The position numbers were made by a program, and so were the translations under genes. Shown here one piece after another: positions 33,485-42,321 of a stretch of DNA of 64,000 bases; the stretch's first letter is position 1, and every line of letters starts with the position of its first letter. The notes under the pieces are model-generated. The model worked only from the letters and a program-made list of their open reading frames with translations. It did no database searches and was not told the DNA's origin. This DNA is from Salinisphaera hydrothermalis C41B8 (GTDB lineage Bacteria; Pseudomonadota; Gammaproteobacteria; Nevskiales; Salinisphaeraceae): assembly GCF_000732535.1 (NCBI RefSeq), contig NZ_APNK01000009.1, positions 1 through 64,000 on the forward strand, read 5' to 3'.

Positions 33485-34390
33485 CTAACTCGACGCCGGC
33501 GTCTCGTTAGCGACGCCGTGCGGCACGTGGCCTGCAGCCATCAGGCTCGAAGCCGGGCCGATATGTGTTGCCTGGTCGTCGAAGAAGATATCGGCACCGA
33601 AAGCCTGCAGAAACTGGGCCTTGGCCATGCCGCCGAGGAAAAGCGCTTCGTCGATACGAATATGCCAGGCGCGCAGCGTGCGGATGACGCGTTCGTGGGC
33701 CGGTGCGCTGCGCGACGTCACCAGGGCGGTTCGAATCGGGCAATTGTCCGGGTCGAATTCGCTCTGGATATGGGTCAGGGCTTCGAGAAACGCCTTGAAC
33801 GGGCCGCCTGGCAGCGGTTCTCCCGCAGCGGCCGATTCGGCTTCGGTGAAGGCAGCCAGCCCATGTTGCTTGAAGATGCGCTCGGCTTCGTCGGAAAACA
33901 GCACGGCATCGCCGTCGAACGCGATTTTGAGCACGCCTTGGCCGGCGGGCCGTGAATAGCCGGGCACGATGGTGGCCGCGGCACAACCCGCGGCCAGGGC
34001 GGCTCGAACGTCTTCCGGATCGGCCGAGAGAAACAGGTCGGCGCCGAACGCCGCAACATAGCGCCAGGGCGAATCGCCGCTGGTGAAGGCGGCTCGCGTG
34101 ATGGGTAGATCGTGATGCGCGATTGAATTGAATACGCGCAATCCAGTGTCGGCGCTGTTGCGTGAAAGCAGGATCACCTCTACCCGCTCGCGCGCCTGAT
34201 CATTGAGGGCGAGCAGCTTACGCACGAGGCCGAATGCGACCCCGGGTTCGAGCACATCGTCCTCATGCTCGATCTGATAGTTGCAATAGGCTTCGCGGCC
34301 TTCGGTTTCGAATACGGCATGACTGGCTTCCAGATCGAACAGCGCCCGCGAGGAGATGCCGATAACCAGCTTGCCGGAATGAGTGTTCAT
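33485..34390 (-). CDS. Cytosolic 5'-nucleotidase (cN-I type)
   Basis: 301 aa from ATG 34390; the longer frame upstream runs antisense through the helix-hairpin-helix gene and is spurious. Homology to NT5C1-type 5'-nucleotidases: VIGISSRALFDLEASHAVFE, GVAFGLVRKLLALN, VEVILLSRNSADTGLRVFNSI, AFDGDAVLFSDEAE, and FLGGMAKAQFLQAFGADIFFDDQ. This family dephosphorylates AMP or IMP in the cytosol; vertebrate cN-I is the prototype and many bacteria carry homologues. Confidence 0.83.
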   Translation of the reverse strand: MNTHSGKLVIGISSRALFDLEASHAVFETEGREAYCNYQIEHEDDVLEPGVAFGLVRKLLALNDQARERVEVILLSRNSADTGLRVFNSIAHHDLPITRAAFTSGDSPWRYVAAFGADLFLSADPEDVRAALAAGCAAATIVPGYSRPAGQGVLKIAFDGDAVLFSDEAERIFKQHGLAAFTEAESAAAGEPLPGGPFKAFLEALTHIQSEFDPDNCPIRTALVTSRSAPAHERVIRTLRAWHIRIDEALFLGGMAKAQFLQAFGADIFFDDQATHIGPASSLMAAGHVPHGVANETPASS

Positions 34391-34481
34391 AGCGCCGAGT
34401 GTAGCGCCACGAATCGTCGCGGCGTAGCCCGGAACATTGCCGGGATCGACCGGGCTCGGGCCGGCCGATCCCGACCTGCCG

Positions 34482-34766
34482 TCAGCTGTCGCTGTCGCTC
34501 GTGCCGCTGTCGTCGCCGACCGTGGCTTCCGAACGCAGCCCGTCGACGGTCTTGTCGCCGATGCCGTCGACTCGCGTGAGCTGGTCGAGGCTGTCGTAGT
34601 CGCCATTGGTCTTGCGATCTTCGACGATCGCCTGCGCCTTGACGCTGCCGATGCCATCGAGCGTCTGGAGCTGATCGGCACTGGCGGTATTGATATTGAC
34701 CGCTGCGAGCGCCGACGCCGCATAAAACACCGAACCGGCCACGATTGCCATCAGTAGTTTTTTCAT
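34482..34766 (-). CDS. ComEA-like helix-hairpin-helix protein, exported
   Basis: 94 aa. Signal peptide (MKKLLMAIVAGSVFYAASALAA) followed by VNINTASADQLQTLDGIGSVKAQAIV, the ComEA HhH repeat, with a second GIG motif (RVDGIGDKTVDGL) and an acidic Ser/Asp tail. In competence systems ComEA binds incoming DNA in the periplasm; many short homologues have no proven role. Start ATG 34766 has AAGG just upstream. The 5' region (34791-34920) is AT-rich and probably holds its promoter. Confidence 0.86.
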   Translation of the reverse strand: MKKLLMAIVAGSVFYAASALAAVNINTASADQLQTLDGIGSVKAQAIVEDRKTNGDYDSLDQLTRVDGIGDKTVDGLRSEATVGDDSGTSDSDS

Positions 34767-35027
34767 CCTTAACCCCTTAGCGCTATGCAATGTAACGAAA
34801 TTAAAACGTATTCAAACTGTTCGTAACTATGCAAGTGCCGGCCGCCAAAGGACTAACGTGACCGTGCATTAAGCACATGAATAGTCGTCAAATTTAGTTA
34901 TTTGTTAAAACTTACTTACCACCGTGCTTGCGGCGATGCCCAGCGCGCATCGGCGAAGACGATGACGTGGCGAACAGACTCGGTATGATCGGGGGCATTG
35001 TCATCGAACCAACCCCCCGAGGCCTTT

Positions 35028-35855
35028 GTGGCAAAGCGCAAGATCGACTGCTGGCTGACCGACATGGACGGCGTGCTGGTGCACGAGAACAAGGCATTGC
35101 CGGGCGCGGCCGAGCTCATCGAGCAATGGCGCGACAGCGATACGCGTTTCCTGGTGCTAACCAATAACTCGATCTACACACCGCGCGACCTGTCCGCCCG
35201 GTTGTATCGCAGTGGCATCGAAGTACCGGAAGACAAGATCTGGACCTCGGCACTGGCCACGGCAGCGTTTCTGGCCGATCAGGCACCGGAGGGCTCGGCG
35301 TTCATTATCGGCGAAGCGGGGTTAACGACCGCCATGCACGAGGCCGGTTTCGTGATGACCGACGCCAACCCGGATTTCGTGGTGCTCGGCGAGACCCGGA
35401 CCTATTCCTTCGAAGCGATCACCAAGGCGATCCGCCTCATCAACAACGGCGCCCGCTTCATCGCCACCAATCCGGATGTTACGGGCCCCAGCGCCGAAGG
35501 CGTACTGCCGGCCACGGGTGCGGTCGCCGCATTGATCACGGCTGCCACCAAGCGCGACCCCTACTACGTCGGCAAACCGAACCCCATGATGTTTCGCTCG
35601 GCCATGAACAAGCTCGGTGCCCACTCCGAGCGTACCGGCATGATCGGCGATCGCATGGATACCGACGTGGTGGCCGGCATCGAGGCCGGGCTGCATACGA
35701 TCCTCGTCTTGTCGGGCATCGCCAGCCGCGAGGACGTCGATCGCTATCCGTTCCGGCCGGCGGCGATTCTCGATTCGGTGCAGGATTTACTCGAATCGGG
35801 CACGGGCGACGGCAGCGACGACAAGAGCCATAAGGGCCGAAAGAACAAGAGTTGA
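35028..35855 (+). CDS. HAD-IIA family hydrolase (NagD-like)
   Basis: About 275 aa from GTG 35028, 5 nt after GAGG; in-frame TTG 34998 is the alternative. Motif I DMDGVLVHEN, motif II VLTNNS, cap domain of HAD-IIA type, motif III GKPNPMMFR, motif IV IGDRMDTDVVAG. NagD-like enzymes dephosphorylate nucleotides or sugar phosphates. A lysine-rich tail (DDKSHKGRKNKS) is unusual. Confidence 0.86.
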   Translation: MAKRKIDCWLTDMDGVLVHENKALPGAAELIEQWRDSDTRFLVLTNNSIYTPRDLSARLYRSGIEVPEDKIWTSALATAAFLADQAPEGSAFIIGEAGLTTAMHEAGFVMTDANPDFVVLGETRTYSFEAITKAIRLINNGARFIATNPDVTGPSAEGVLPATGAVAALITAATKRDPYYVGKPNPMMFRSAMNKLGAHSERTGMIGDRMDTDVVAGIEAGLHTILVLSGIASREDVDRYPFRPAAILDSVQDLLESGTGDGSDDKSHKGRKNKS

Positions 35856-35901
35856 TCCACGCTGCCGGTGATACCGCGGTGCAAGCACCGCCGGGCCGGC
35901 T

Positions 35902-36672
35902 TCACACCACCGAAGTCATCCCACCGTCCACAAAGATATTCTGGCCCGAAACGAAGTTCGAAGCGTCCGAGCACAGATAGATCAGCGTGCCGATCAGTTC
36001 ATCGAGCTGGCCCCAGCGTGCGGCCGGCGTGCGTTTCTTGATCCAGGCATCGAAATCCGCGTCCTGCCAGAGGGCGGTGTTCATATCGGTCTGGAAATAG
36101 CCGGGCGAGATACAGTTGACCTGAATGTTGTAGCGCGCCAGATCGGCGGCCATGCCCTGGGTAAGCATGGCCACGCCGCCTTTGGAGGCGGAATAGGGTG
36201 CGATTGTTTCGCGGGCCAGTTTGGATTGGACCGAGCCCAGATTCACGATCTTGCCGGAGCCGCGTTCGCTCATCGGCCCGGCCAGGGCGTTGGCGACATA
36301 GAACGCGCTCGACAGGTTGGTCGCGACCACGGCGTCCCACTCAGCCGGCTGGAACTCGGCGAAGGGCGCGCGTTTCTGCAGCCCGGCGTTGTTGACCAGA
36401 ATGTCCGGCAGGCCGTGGGCCGTGATCACCTCGGCGATTGCCTGCTTCACGGCGGCAGCATCCGTCACGTCGAAGGCAACATACGCCACCTCGGCGCCGG
36501 TCTCGCCGGCAAGCCGCTCGGCGGCCCCGGCCAGCTTGTCCGGATCGCGCCCGTGCAGGATCACCTGCGCGCCGCGCTCGGCCAGGCCGCGGGCCAGCTC
36601 GGCGCCGAGCCCGCGCGACGAACCGGTAATCAGCGCCAGCTTGCCGGCGACATCGAACAGTGCATCGCTCAT
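35902..36672 (-). CDS. idnO: SDR oxidoreductase, probable gluconate 5-dehydrogenase
   Basis: 256 aa from ATG 36672 with GAGGA upstream. TGSSRGLGAELARGLA cofactor motif, NNAG, catalytic Ser in LGSVQSKLAR, YSASKGG catalytic Tyr/Lys, and C-terminal NFVSGQNIFVDGGMTS. It resembles gluconate 5-dehydrogenase / 5-ketogluconate reductase, and the gluconate-permease gene 13 bp upstream supports this. No gluconate kinase is in the window. Confidence 0.82.
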   Translation of the reverse strand: MSDALFDVAGKLALITGSSRGLGAELARGLAERGAQVILHGRDPDKLAGAAERLAGETGAEVAYVAFDVTDAAAVKQAIAEVITAHGLPDILVNNAGLQKRAPFAEFQPAEWDAVVATNLSSAFYVANALAGPMSERGSGKIVNLGSVQSKLARETIAPYSASKGGVAMLTQGMAADLARYNIQVNCISPGYFQTDMNTALWQDADFDAWIKKRTPAARWGQLDELIGTLIYLCSDASNFVSGQNIFVDGGMTSVV

Positions 36673-36685
36673 GAGATTGCGTCCT

Positions 36686-38065
36686 CTAAAAGATGGCGAA
36701 GATGGCATAGGCGATGACGAAGGCGACGATCGACTCGAGCGCCTGCTGCACCGTCCAGGTCTTGAGTGTCGTGGCCACGTCCATGCCCATCAAGCGGCCG
36801 ACCAGCCAGAAGCCGGAATCGTTGACGTGGCTGGCGAACACCGAGCCGGCCGCGGTCGCGAACACGATCGCCACCACCTGCATGGCCGAATAATCGCCCT
36901 GGGCCACGGCCGGTGCCATCAGCCCGGCGGCGGTGACCAGCGCGACCGTGGCCGAGCCCTGGGCGAGCCGAATCATCACGGCGACGACATAGGTCGCCAC
37001 GATTACCGGCAGGCCCAGATTGTTGAGTGAACCGGCCAGCGCGTCGCCGATACCCGAGGCCTGCAGCACGCCGCCGAACATGCCGCCGGCACCGGTGATC
37101 AGCACCACCGAGCAGATTGCCGGCAAGGCCGAATCCAGAATCTTTTCCAGGGCGCTGCCGTGCTCGCCCCGGCGCCAGCCCAGCACGTAGGACGCGACCA
37201 GTACCGAAATCAACAGCGCCACCGGCGTCTGGCCGATCAGGCGCAGCACATGGAACCACTCGGCCTGGTCGTCGACCCACCCGAGCGTGGCCGCGAAGTG
37301 CAGGCCGGTATTGGCGAAGATCAGCACCAGCGGAATCAGCAACAGGCCGATAACCGTGGATACGCGTGGCGGGTTGTCGATGGTGTCGTGGTCGGTCGCA
37401 CCGAACAGATGCTCGGCCACCGCGAACGGATACCGGCGACCCGCAATTTTGCCCCAGAGATAGCCCGAGATGTACCACATGGGAAATGCCACGACGATGC
37501 CTGTGGCCAGCACAAGACCTGGATTGGCGCCGTAGGCGGCGATTGCGGTCACCGGTCCGGGATGGGGCGGTACGAACACGTGCATCACCGAAAATGCGCC
37601 GGCCGCCGGAAGGCCGTAAAGCAGCAGCGGGCCGTCCAGCCGGCGGGCAACGGCGAAGATGATTGGCAGCATCACCACCAGCCCGGCGTCGAAGAAGATG
37701 GGAAACGCCATGAACAGCGAGGCCAGCCCGAGCGCGAACGGGGCGCGCTTCTCGCCGAACACCTCGACCATCCGGTCGGCCAGCACCTTGGCGCCGCCGG
37801 AATGTTCCACCAGTCGCCCGAGCATGGCGCCGAAACCGACCAACAGGGCGACCGAGGCCAGCGTATCGCCGAAACCGTTCAACATGGTCGGCAGGATCTG
37901 CTTCGGCGGAATCAGCGTGGCAAAACCGGTCGCCAGGCTGACCACGGTCAGCGCCAGAAACGCGTGGACCTTGAATCGGATGATGAGAATGAGCAGCAGC
38001 GCGATCGCGCCCGCAGCAATGCCCAGCAGCGGGCCGGTCGACAGGCTCTGGTGCCAGTGATCCAT
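36686..38065 (-). CDS. GntP-family gluconate:H+ symporter
   Basis: 459 aa with about 12 hydrophobic segments. GntP features include AFLALTVVSLATGFA, GFGDTLASVALLVGFGAMLGRLVEHSGGA, FFDAGLVVMLPIIF, and HPGPVTAIAAYGANPG. It imports gluconate or related sugar acids. It is the promoter-proximal gene of a two-gene operon with the SDR. I started it at ATG 38065 (MDHWHQSL); GAGGAGA lies upstream. Confidence 0.9.
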   Translation of the reverse strand: MDHWHQSLSTGPLLGIAAGAIALLLILIIRFKVHAFLALTVVSLATGFATLIPPKQILPTMLNGFGDTLASVALLVGFGAMLGRLVEHSGGAKVLADRMVEVFGEKRAPFALGLASLFMAFPIFFDAGLVVMLPIIFAVARRLDGPLLLYGLPAAGAFSVMHVFVPPHPGPVTAIAAYGANPGLVLATGIVVAFPMWYISGYLWGKIAGRRYPFAVAEHLFGATDHDTIDNPPRVSTVIGLLLIPLVLIFANTGLHFAATLGWVDDQAEWFHVLRLIGQTPVALLISVLVASYVLGWRRGEHGSALEKILDSALPAICSVVLITGAGGMFGGVLQASGIGDALAGSLNNLGLPVIVATYVVAVMIRLAQGSATVALVTAAGLMAPAVAQGDYSAMQVVAIVFATAAGSVFASHVNDSGFWLVGRLMGMDVATTLKTWTVQQALESIVAFVIAYAIFAIF

Positions 38066-38120
38066 GCGAGGTCTCCTCTGCGCGGTCTGAATGGAAGCGG
38101 CAAGAGGCGGCACACCCTAC

Positions 38121-38138
38121 AGTGGAATCGGTCCCACT
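38121..38138. promoter_or_regulatory. Candidate operator upstream of the gluconate operon
   Basis: Imperfect palindrome AGTGGAATCGGTCCCACT about 55 bp upstream of the permease start. Size and symmetry fit a LacI- or GntR-type operator. No regulator gene lies beside it. Confidence 0.3.
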
Positions 38139-38193
38139 CCTGTTAGTTTTTCGTATTAGAGACAGGCCTCAGAATAAGCTTCGAAATCCTTGT

Positions 38194-38347
38194 TAGGGGC
38201 TGTTGCCGTTTCGTGCGCCCCGAAGGGCGGGTCTGAGCGCGCACCCGGCGGTGTTGCGGCCTCCTGACGTGGAATGACCACGCGGCGTCGGCCGCGCCTA
38301 GCCGGGCACACGCTCAGACCACGCCATCCTATTGGGATAGGCTCTTA
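38194..38347. mobile_element. MITE-like element, copy 2 (short form)
   Basis: The right end CCTATTGGGATAGGCTCT plus TA, and about 130 bp inside it, match copy 1 (28378-28519) closely. The left end TAGGGGCTGTTGCC is a diverged version of the terminal repeat and is also preceded by TA. The nested palindrome of copy 1 is absent, making this copy about 150 bp. It lies between the gluconate operon promoter and the dedA-type gene. Confidence 0.65.
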
Positions 38348-38373
38348 AAGTGGATTCTTAACGGCTGCTGTTA

Positions 38374-38985
38374 TCAATCGTTCGAGCTCTGGGGGCGGCC
38401 CCGGTAGAACAGGCGCCAGACGATATACGTCACCACGACCAGTACGGCGACGCCGGCGGCGCTGTACATGCCGATCGGGCCGAATTTCTCGAGTGCCTGC
38501 TCGAAATGTTTGCCGAACCAGTAGGTGCCGAAGCCCCAGGCGCCGACCCAGAGCGCGGCCCCGATGGCGTTGTAGAACACGAAGCGTGGTGCCGCCATGC
38601 AGCCGATGCCGGCGACAATGCCGTTGAGCTGGCGCAGGCCGACGAAGAAGCGGGCGATGATGACGATGGCCCCGCCGCGGCGCTGGAAAAACCGCTCGAT
38701 ACGCGCCAGGCGGGCATCCGTGATGCCCACTCGCGTGCCGTGGTGTATGACCAATCGCCGTCCGCCGAAGCGGCCGATGGCATAGCCGATGTTGTCGCCG
38801 ATGACCGCGCCCAGCCAGGCCGCCGGCAACAGCAGTTCGATCGGCAGCTTACCCTGCGAGGCGAGCAGGGCGGCCGAAATCAGGGCCGTCTCACCTGGCA
38901 CGGGAATGCCGAAGTCCTCGAGCAGCACGAGCAGAAAGATGGCCCAGGGGCCATAGTCCGAGATGATCTGGCTGATATCGGGCAT
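38374..38985 (-). CDS. DedA family membrane protein
   Basis: 203 aa. Conserved LEDFGIPVPGETALI (acidic E-x-P motif), GAVIGDNIGYAIGRFGGRR, and IARFFVGLRQLNGIVAGIGCM, with a final transmembrane helix near residues 170-192. It matches the canonical DedA motif better than the copy at 12.5-13.1 kb, so the genome has at least two DedA paralogues. Likely role: membrane lipid scrambling or homeostasis. Confidence 0.9.
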   Translation of the reverse strand: MPDISQIISDYGPWAIFLLVLLEDFGIPVPGETALISAALLASQGKLPIELLLPAAWLGAVIGDNIGYAIGRFGGRRLVIHHGTRVGITDARLARIERFFQRRGGAIVIIARFFVGLRQLNGIVAGIGCMAAPRFVFYNAIGAALWVGAWGFGTYWFGKHFEQALEKFGPIGMYSAAGVAVLVVVTYIVWRLFYRGRPQSSND

Positions 38986-39184
38986 GCCTGGAAACTAACG
39001 TAAGACGCGGGCGTCGTCATGGCAGGAATACGAGCGCGTCGGGAAGCCAACGGCTGGGGCGGCAGTGTATCCGACCCGGAGTTACGGGATGATACGCCAG
39101 CGCGCACGCAATGCCGCCGGAGGCGCTTGCGCGTCGCCGCCCGGGCCGCGGAACCGAAGCCCCGCGGCCTGTTCGGTCGCGCGA

Positions 39185-41275
39185 TTACCAGATTTCGACG
39201 CGCTTGTTCTTCGGCCGGACCATCGCGTCGCCCGGTTTGCAGTCAAACGCTTTGGCGAACGCCGGCATGTTAGACGGCGCGCCGATAGCGCGGAACGACA
39301 TGGGTGAATGCGGGTCGGAATTCAGCTGAACCTCGAGCGCTTTTTCCCGGCTGTGCCCGCGCCAGACCCGCGCCCACGACATGAAGAAACGCTGATCTTC
39401 GGTGTAACCGTCGATCTTCATGTGCGCTTCTTTCGGGTTGTGGGCCAGTGCGGTCTGCAGTGCGTCGTAGGCCAGCGTCAGCCCGTCCAGATCGGCGATG
39501 TTTTCGCCCAGCGTCAGCTTGCCATTGACGTGCAGCTGCGGTTTGCCGGGGATGGGCGTGTACTGGTTGAACTGGTCGACCAGCTTCTGGGTCCGGGCGT
39601 CGAAGGCCTTGCGATCGGCGGCCGTCCACCAGTTGACCTGATTGCCGTCGCCGTCGAACTGGCTGCCCTGGTCGTCGTAGCCGTGCGACGACTCGTGCCC
39701 GATCACCGCGCCGATGCCGCCATAGTTCACCGCGTCGTCGCCGTGGGCATAGAAGAACGGCGGCTGCAGGATAGCGGCCGGGAAGTTGATGGTGTTGTCG
39801 GTCGGGTTGTAATAGGCGTTGACCGTCTGCGGCGTCATCCCCCAGCGCTGGCGATCGCGCGGCTGGCCGACATAGGCCATCTCGTAGGCGTGATTGAACT
39901 CCGCGGCGCGTTCCATGTTGCCGTAGAAATCATCGGCCGAGATGTTCAGGCCTTTCCAGGATCGCCAGTGCTCGGGGTAGCCGATCTTGGGCAGGAACTT
40001 CGACCACTTGTCGAGCGCCTTGTCCTTGGTCTTCTCGCTCATCCAGTCGTTGTTCTGAATGCGAGTCTTCAGCGCCGCGCGAATGTTGGCCACCATCTGC
40101 TGGGCGCGGGCCTTGGCTTCCGGCGGAAAGTAGTCGGCGACATAGAGCTGGCCCAGTGCCTGGCCCATGGCGGAATTAACCGCATCCAGCGCCTGTTTCC
40201 AGCGCGGCTTCTGTTTGGGCTGGCCGTTGAGCGTGGTGCCATAGAACGCGAAATGCGCCTCGTTGAACGGCGTGGACAACAGCGGGGCCGCATCGTCGAT
40301 GGTGTGGAAGCGAAGATAGGCACGCCACTGGTCGAGCGGCGCGTTGCCCAACAGTTTGTTGAATTCGGCGAAGAACTTGGGCTCGGATAGCGAGAAGCCC
40401 TTCTTGATATCGGCGCCCTGGGCGACGAAGAAGGCTTTCCAGTCGAAGTTCGGTGTCGCCTTGTTGGCCTCGTCCAGGCTTACGAAGTGGTACTGGTTCT
40501 TTGGATCGCGCATGGCCACGCGGGACAGCGAATGCTTGGCCAGCTCGGTTTCGAAGGCCATGGCTTGCTTGGCGTCGGCCGCGGCTTTTGCGTCGGATTC
40601 GCCGGTCAGCTTGAACAGCGTGGTCATATAGTCGACATAGGCGGCCCGTTGCTTGGCGTAATCCTTGTCGGTGTAGTACTTGGGCGTTGGCAGGCCCAGC
40701 CCGCCCTGGTAGGCGTAAGCGATGACACGCGTGGCGTTCTTGTAGTCGGGGCTGGCGTCCAGCGCAAAAACCTGACCCTGGCCGGCAGCGAATGCCTGGG
40801 TGAGGTAATGGCTTAGCTCGCGCCGGTTGTCGATGGCAGCGATCTGTTTCAGTCGCGGCTCGATCGGCTGGTAACCGGCCTCGTCGATGGCCTCGACATC
40901 CATGCCCGACTGGTAGAGATGACCGATCTTCGCCTTGATCGAACCGGCATCGGCTTTGTCGGCCTCGGCCGCGGCTTTCTTTACGATCGTGTGCTGATCC
41001 TCGAGGCTCTTCTCGGCCAGCATGTTGAACGAGCCCCAACGCGTGTGATCGTCCGGGATCGGATTGGCAGCCACCCATTTCGTGTTCACGAAGGTATTGA
41101 GGTTGTGGCAGGCGCTGACTTGCGTGTCGAGATTGCTCGTATCGAAGATTTGTTTCGCGGCCAATAACTGCATGTCGGCAGCCTGAGAATCGGAATCGGC
41201 GGCGAAGGCGCCGGGCGAACTTATGGCGAGGCCGAGCGCGATCGCTATGGGCGTTAAGGCCTGTCGTCGGGTCAT
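39185..41275 (-). CDS. pepO: M13 family zinc metallopeptidase (PepO/neprilysin type), secreted
   Basis: 696 aa from ATG 41275 with AAGGA 6 nt upstream. Signal peptide MTRRQALTPIAIALGLAISSPGAFA. Zinc motif GHESSHGYDDQGSQFDGDGN near residue 527, and ENIADLDG with the third ligand; an N-A-Y-Y-N-P substrate-binding segment (VNAYYNPTDNTINFPAAI) is present. Probably a periplasmic peptidase. The zinc motif HESSH is a variant of the commoner HEITH. Confidence 0.93.
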   Translation of the reverse strand: MTRRQALTPIAIALGLAISSPGAFAADSDSQAADMQLLAAKQIFDTSNLDTQVSACHNLNTFVNTKWVAANPIPDDHTRWGSFNMLAEKSLEDQHTIVKKAAAEADKADAGSIKAKIGHLYQSGMDVEAIDEAGYQPIEPRLKQIAAIDNRRELSHYLTQAFAAGQGQVFALDASPDYKNATRVIAYAYQGGLGLPTPKYYTDKDYAKQRAAYVDYMTTLFKLTGESDAKAAADAKQAMAFETELAKHSLSRVAMRDPKNQYHFVSLDEANKATPNFDWKAFFVAQGADIKKGFSLSEPKFFAEFNKLLGNAPLDQWRAYLRFHTIDDAAPLLSTPFNEAHFAFYGTTLNGQPKQKPRWKQALDAVNSAMGQALGQLYVADYFPPEAKARAQQMVANIRAALKTRIQNNDWMSEKTKDKALDKWSKFLPKIGYPEHWRSWKGLNISADDFYGNMERAAEFNHAYEMAYVGQPRDRQRWGMTPQTVNAYYNPTDNTINFPAAILQPPFFYAHGDDAVNYGGIGAVIGHESSHGYDDQGSQFDGDGNQVNWWTAADRKAFDARTQKLVDQFNQYTPIPGKPQLHVNGKLTLGENIADLDGLTLAYDALQTALAHNPKEAHMKIDGYTEDQRFFMSWARVWRGHSREKALEVQLNSDPHSPMSFRAIGAPSNMPAFAKAFDCKPGDAMVRPKNKRVEIW

Positions 41276-41510
41276 GATCGTCCTTGGTCGTTTGATGCCG
41301 ATAGCCATCCCGGCCGGTGCCGATGGGTACGGCGCGACGTATGGCGTCTGAGCGCCAAGCACCGAGCGTGCCAACTCGAGCGGAGCCGGGTGGATGCCGC
41401 TCGTAGTCCGGAAGCTTTTATATTGACACGATTTCAGATGGCCACGGACCGACGTTTTCCGACGGCGCGACCGCGTCTACCGGGTTATGGCCCGCGCACC
41501 GCAGACAAAA

Positions 41511-41537
41511 AAATACCCGGCGCGGGGCCGGGTATTT
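41511..41537 (-). terminator. Rho-independent terminator after the small peptide gene
   Basis: Hairpin with arms AAATACCCGGC and CCGGGTATTT around GCGGGG, with T-tract on the minus strand from the A-run at 41507-41513. It is 23 bp past the stop of the 54-aa gene. Confidence 0.8.
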
Positions 41538-41560
41538 TGATATTCGTGTCGCCGGGCCGA

Positions 41561-41725
41561 TCAGCGGATCGGTTTAACGTCCGTCGTCTGGGCTGCAGTC
41601 GGGACCGAGTGGTTGCTCGGGGCTTGCGACAGTTCGGCGGCGACGATCGGCATCATCATCGAAGCGGCGACCAGGCCGGTGACAACAAGGCTGTTCACGA
41701 TGTTCAGCTTGAACGTATCCATCAT
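41561..41725 (-). CDS. Small exported peptide of unknown function
   Basis: 54 aa: starts MMDTFKLNIVNSLVVTGLVA, a signal-peptide-like hydrophobic stretch ending MMMPIVAAE, then a short polar tail ELSQAPSNHSVPTAAQTTDVKPIR. RBS GAGGAG is 5 nt from the ATG, and a good terminator follows, so it looks like a complete monocistronic gene. I recognise no family. The signal resembles those of small exported stress peptides. The mature part would be about 24 residues if cleaved after VAA. Confidence 0.6.
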   Translation of the reverse strand: MMDTFKLNIVNSLVVTGLVAASMMMPIVAAELSQAPSNHSVPTAAQTTDVKPIR

Positions 41726-42321
41726 CAATGCTCCTCAAAAACCAGAAAATATTCGGTGGCTCGCTGCTTGAACGACGCCACGCCAATTCCCGGCATCCGC
41801 ATTGACGTGAACCGCTTCCCTCGGTGTCACGCTGCCGATGCCGGTCAACGAATAGAAATAAGCAAGTATTGCCTCTTTGGGACAAGCCCGATTCGACGAG
41901 AACGACGAGTTCTGCCCGTAGGCGGCGAAAAACGCCCTGAACTCTCGTTATCTGTCGTCGACGCGGGCGATTCTACGCCTAAAGTCGAATTTGACAACCC
42001 TTGTTCGCAAAAAAAATCTGTATTGATCAGGGGTGTTTTAGTGGCATTTTAAATCAATGACTTAAAAATTTTTGAGAGCGGCGCGCAAGTCATTTTCTGC
42101 CCGCGATCGCGCCTCATGCCGTCCATTGCGTCACCCGGCGGTGAAATACCTCGTTCGGCAGCCATAGCGGTGCCTCGTGGCCACGATCGTGTGAATGAAC
42201 GATTCATGAATCGAAGTAGCGCCATCGAGCCCGCATTAACGACAGTAAACCCCGGCGATCGGGCATGCCGCTGCCCGATTCGTTGTAATCTTGGCGCGTT
42301 CGTTCATGGGAGTTGCAGGTC
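41726..42321. other. Long intergenic region with AT-rich core
   Basis: No convincing gene on either strand. Bases about 41985-42085 are notably A+T-rich for this genome and contain TTGACA at 41991-41996, without a clear -10 at normal spacing. The left part should hold the promoter of the small peptide gene. Confidence 0.35.

Noticed and set aside
34391-34723. N-terminal extension of the 5'-nucleotidase frame
   Set aside because: Arg/Ser/Thr-rich sequence out of frame with the real helix-hairpin-helix gene; homology starts at MNTHSGKLVIG.
41390-42052. 220-aa plus-strand frame over the small peptide gene
   Set aside because: Composition is shadow-like, it has no ribosome-binding site, and it crosses a terminator; the short minus-strand gene explains the signals.
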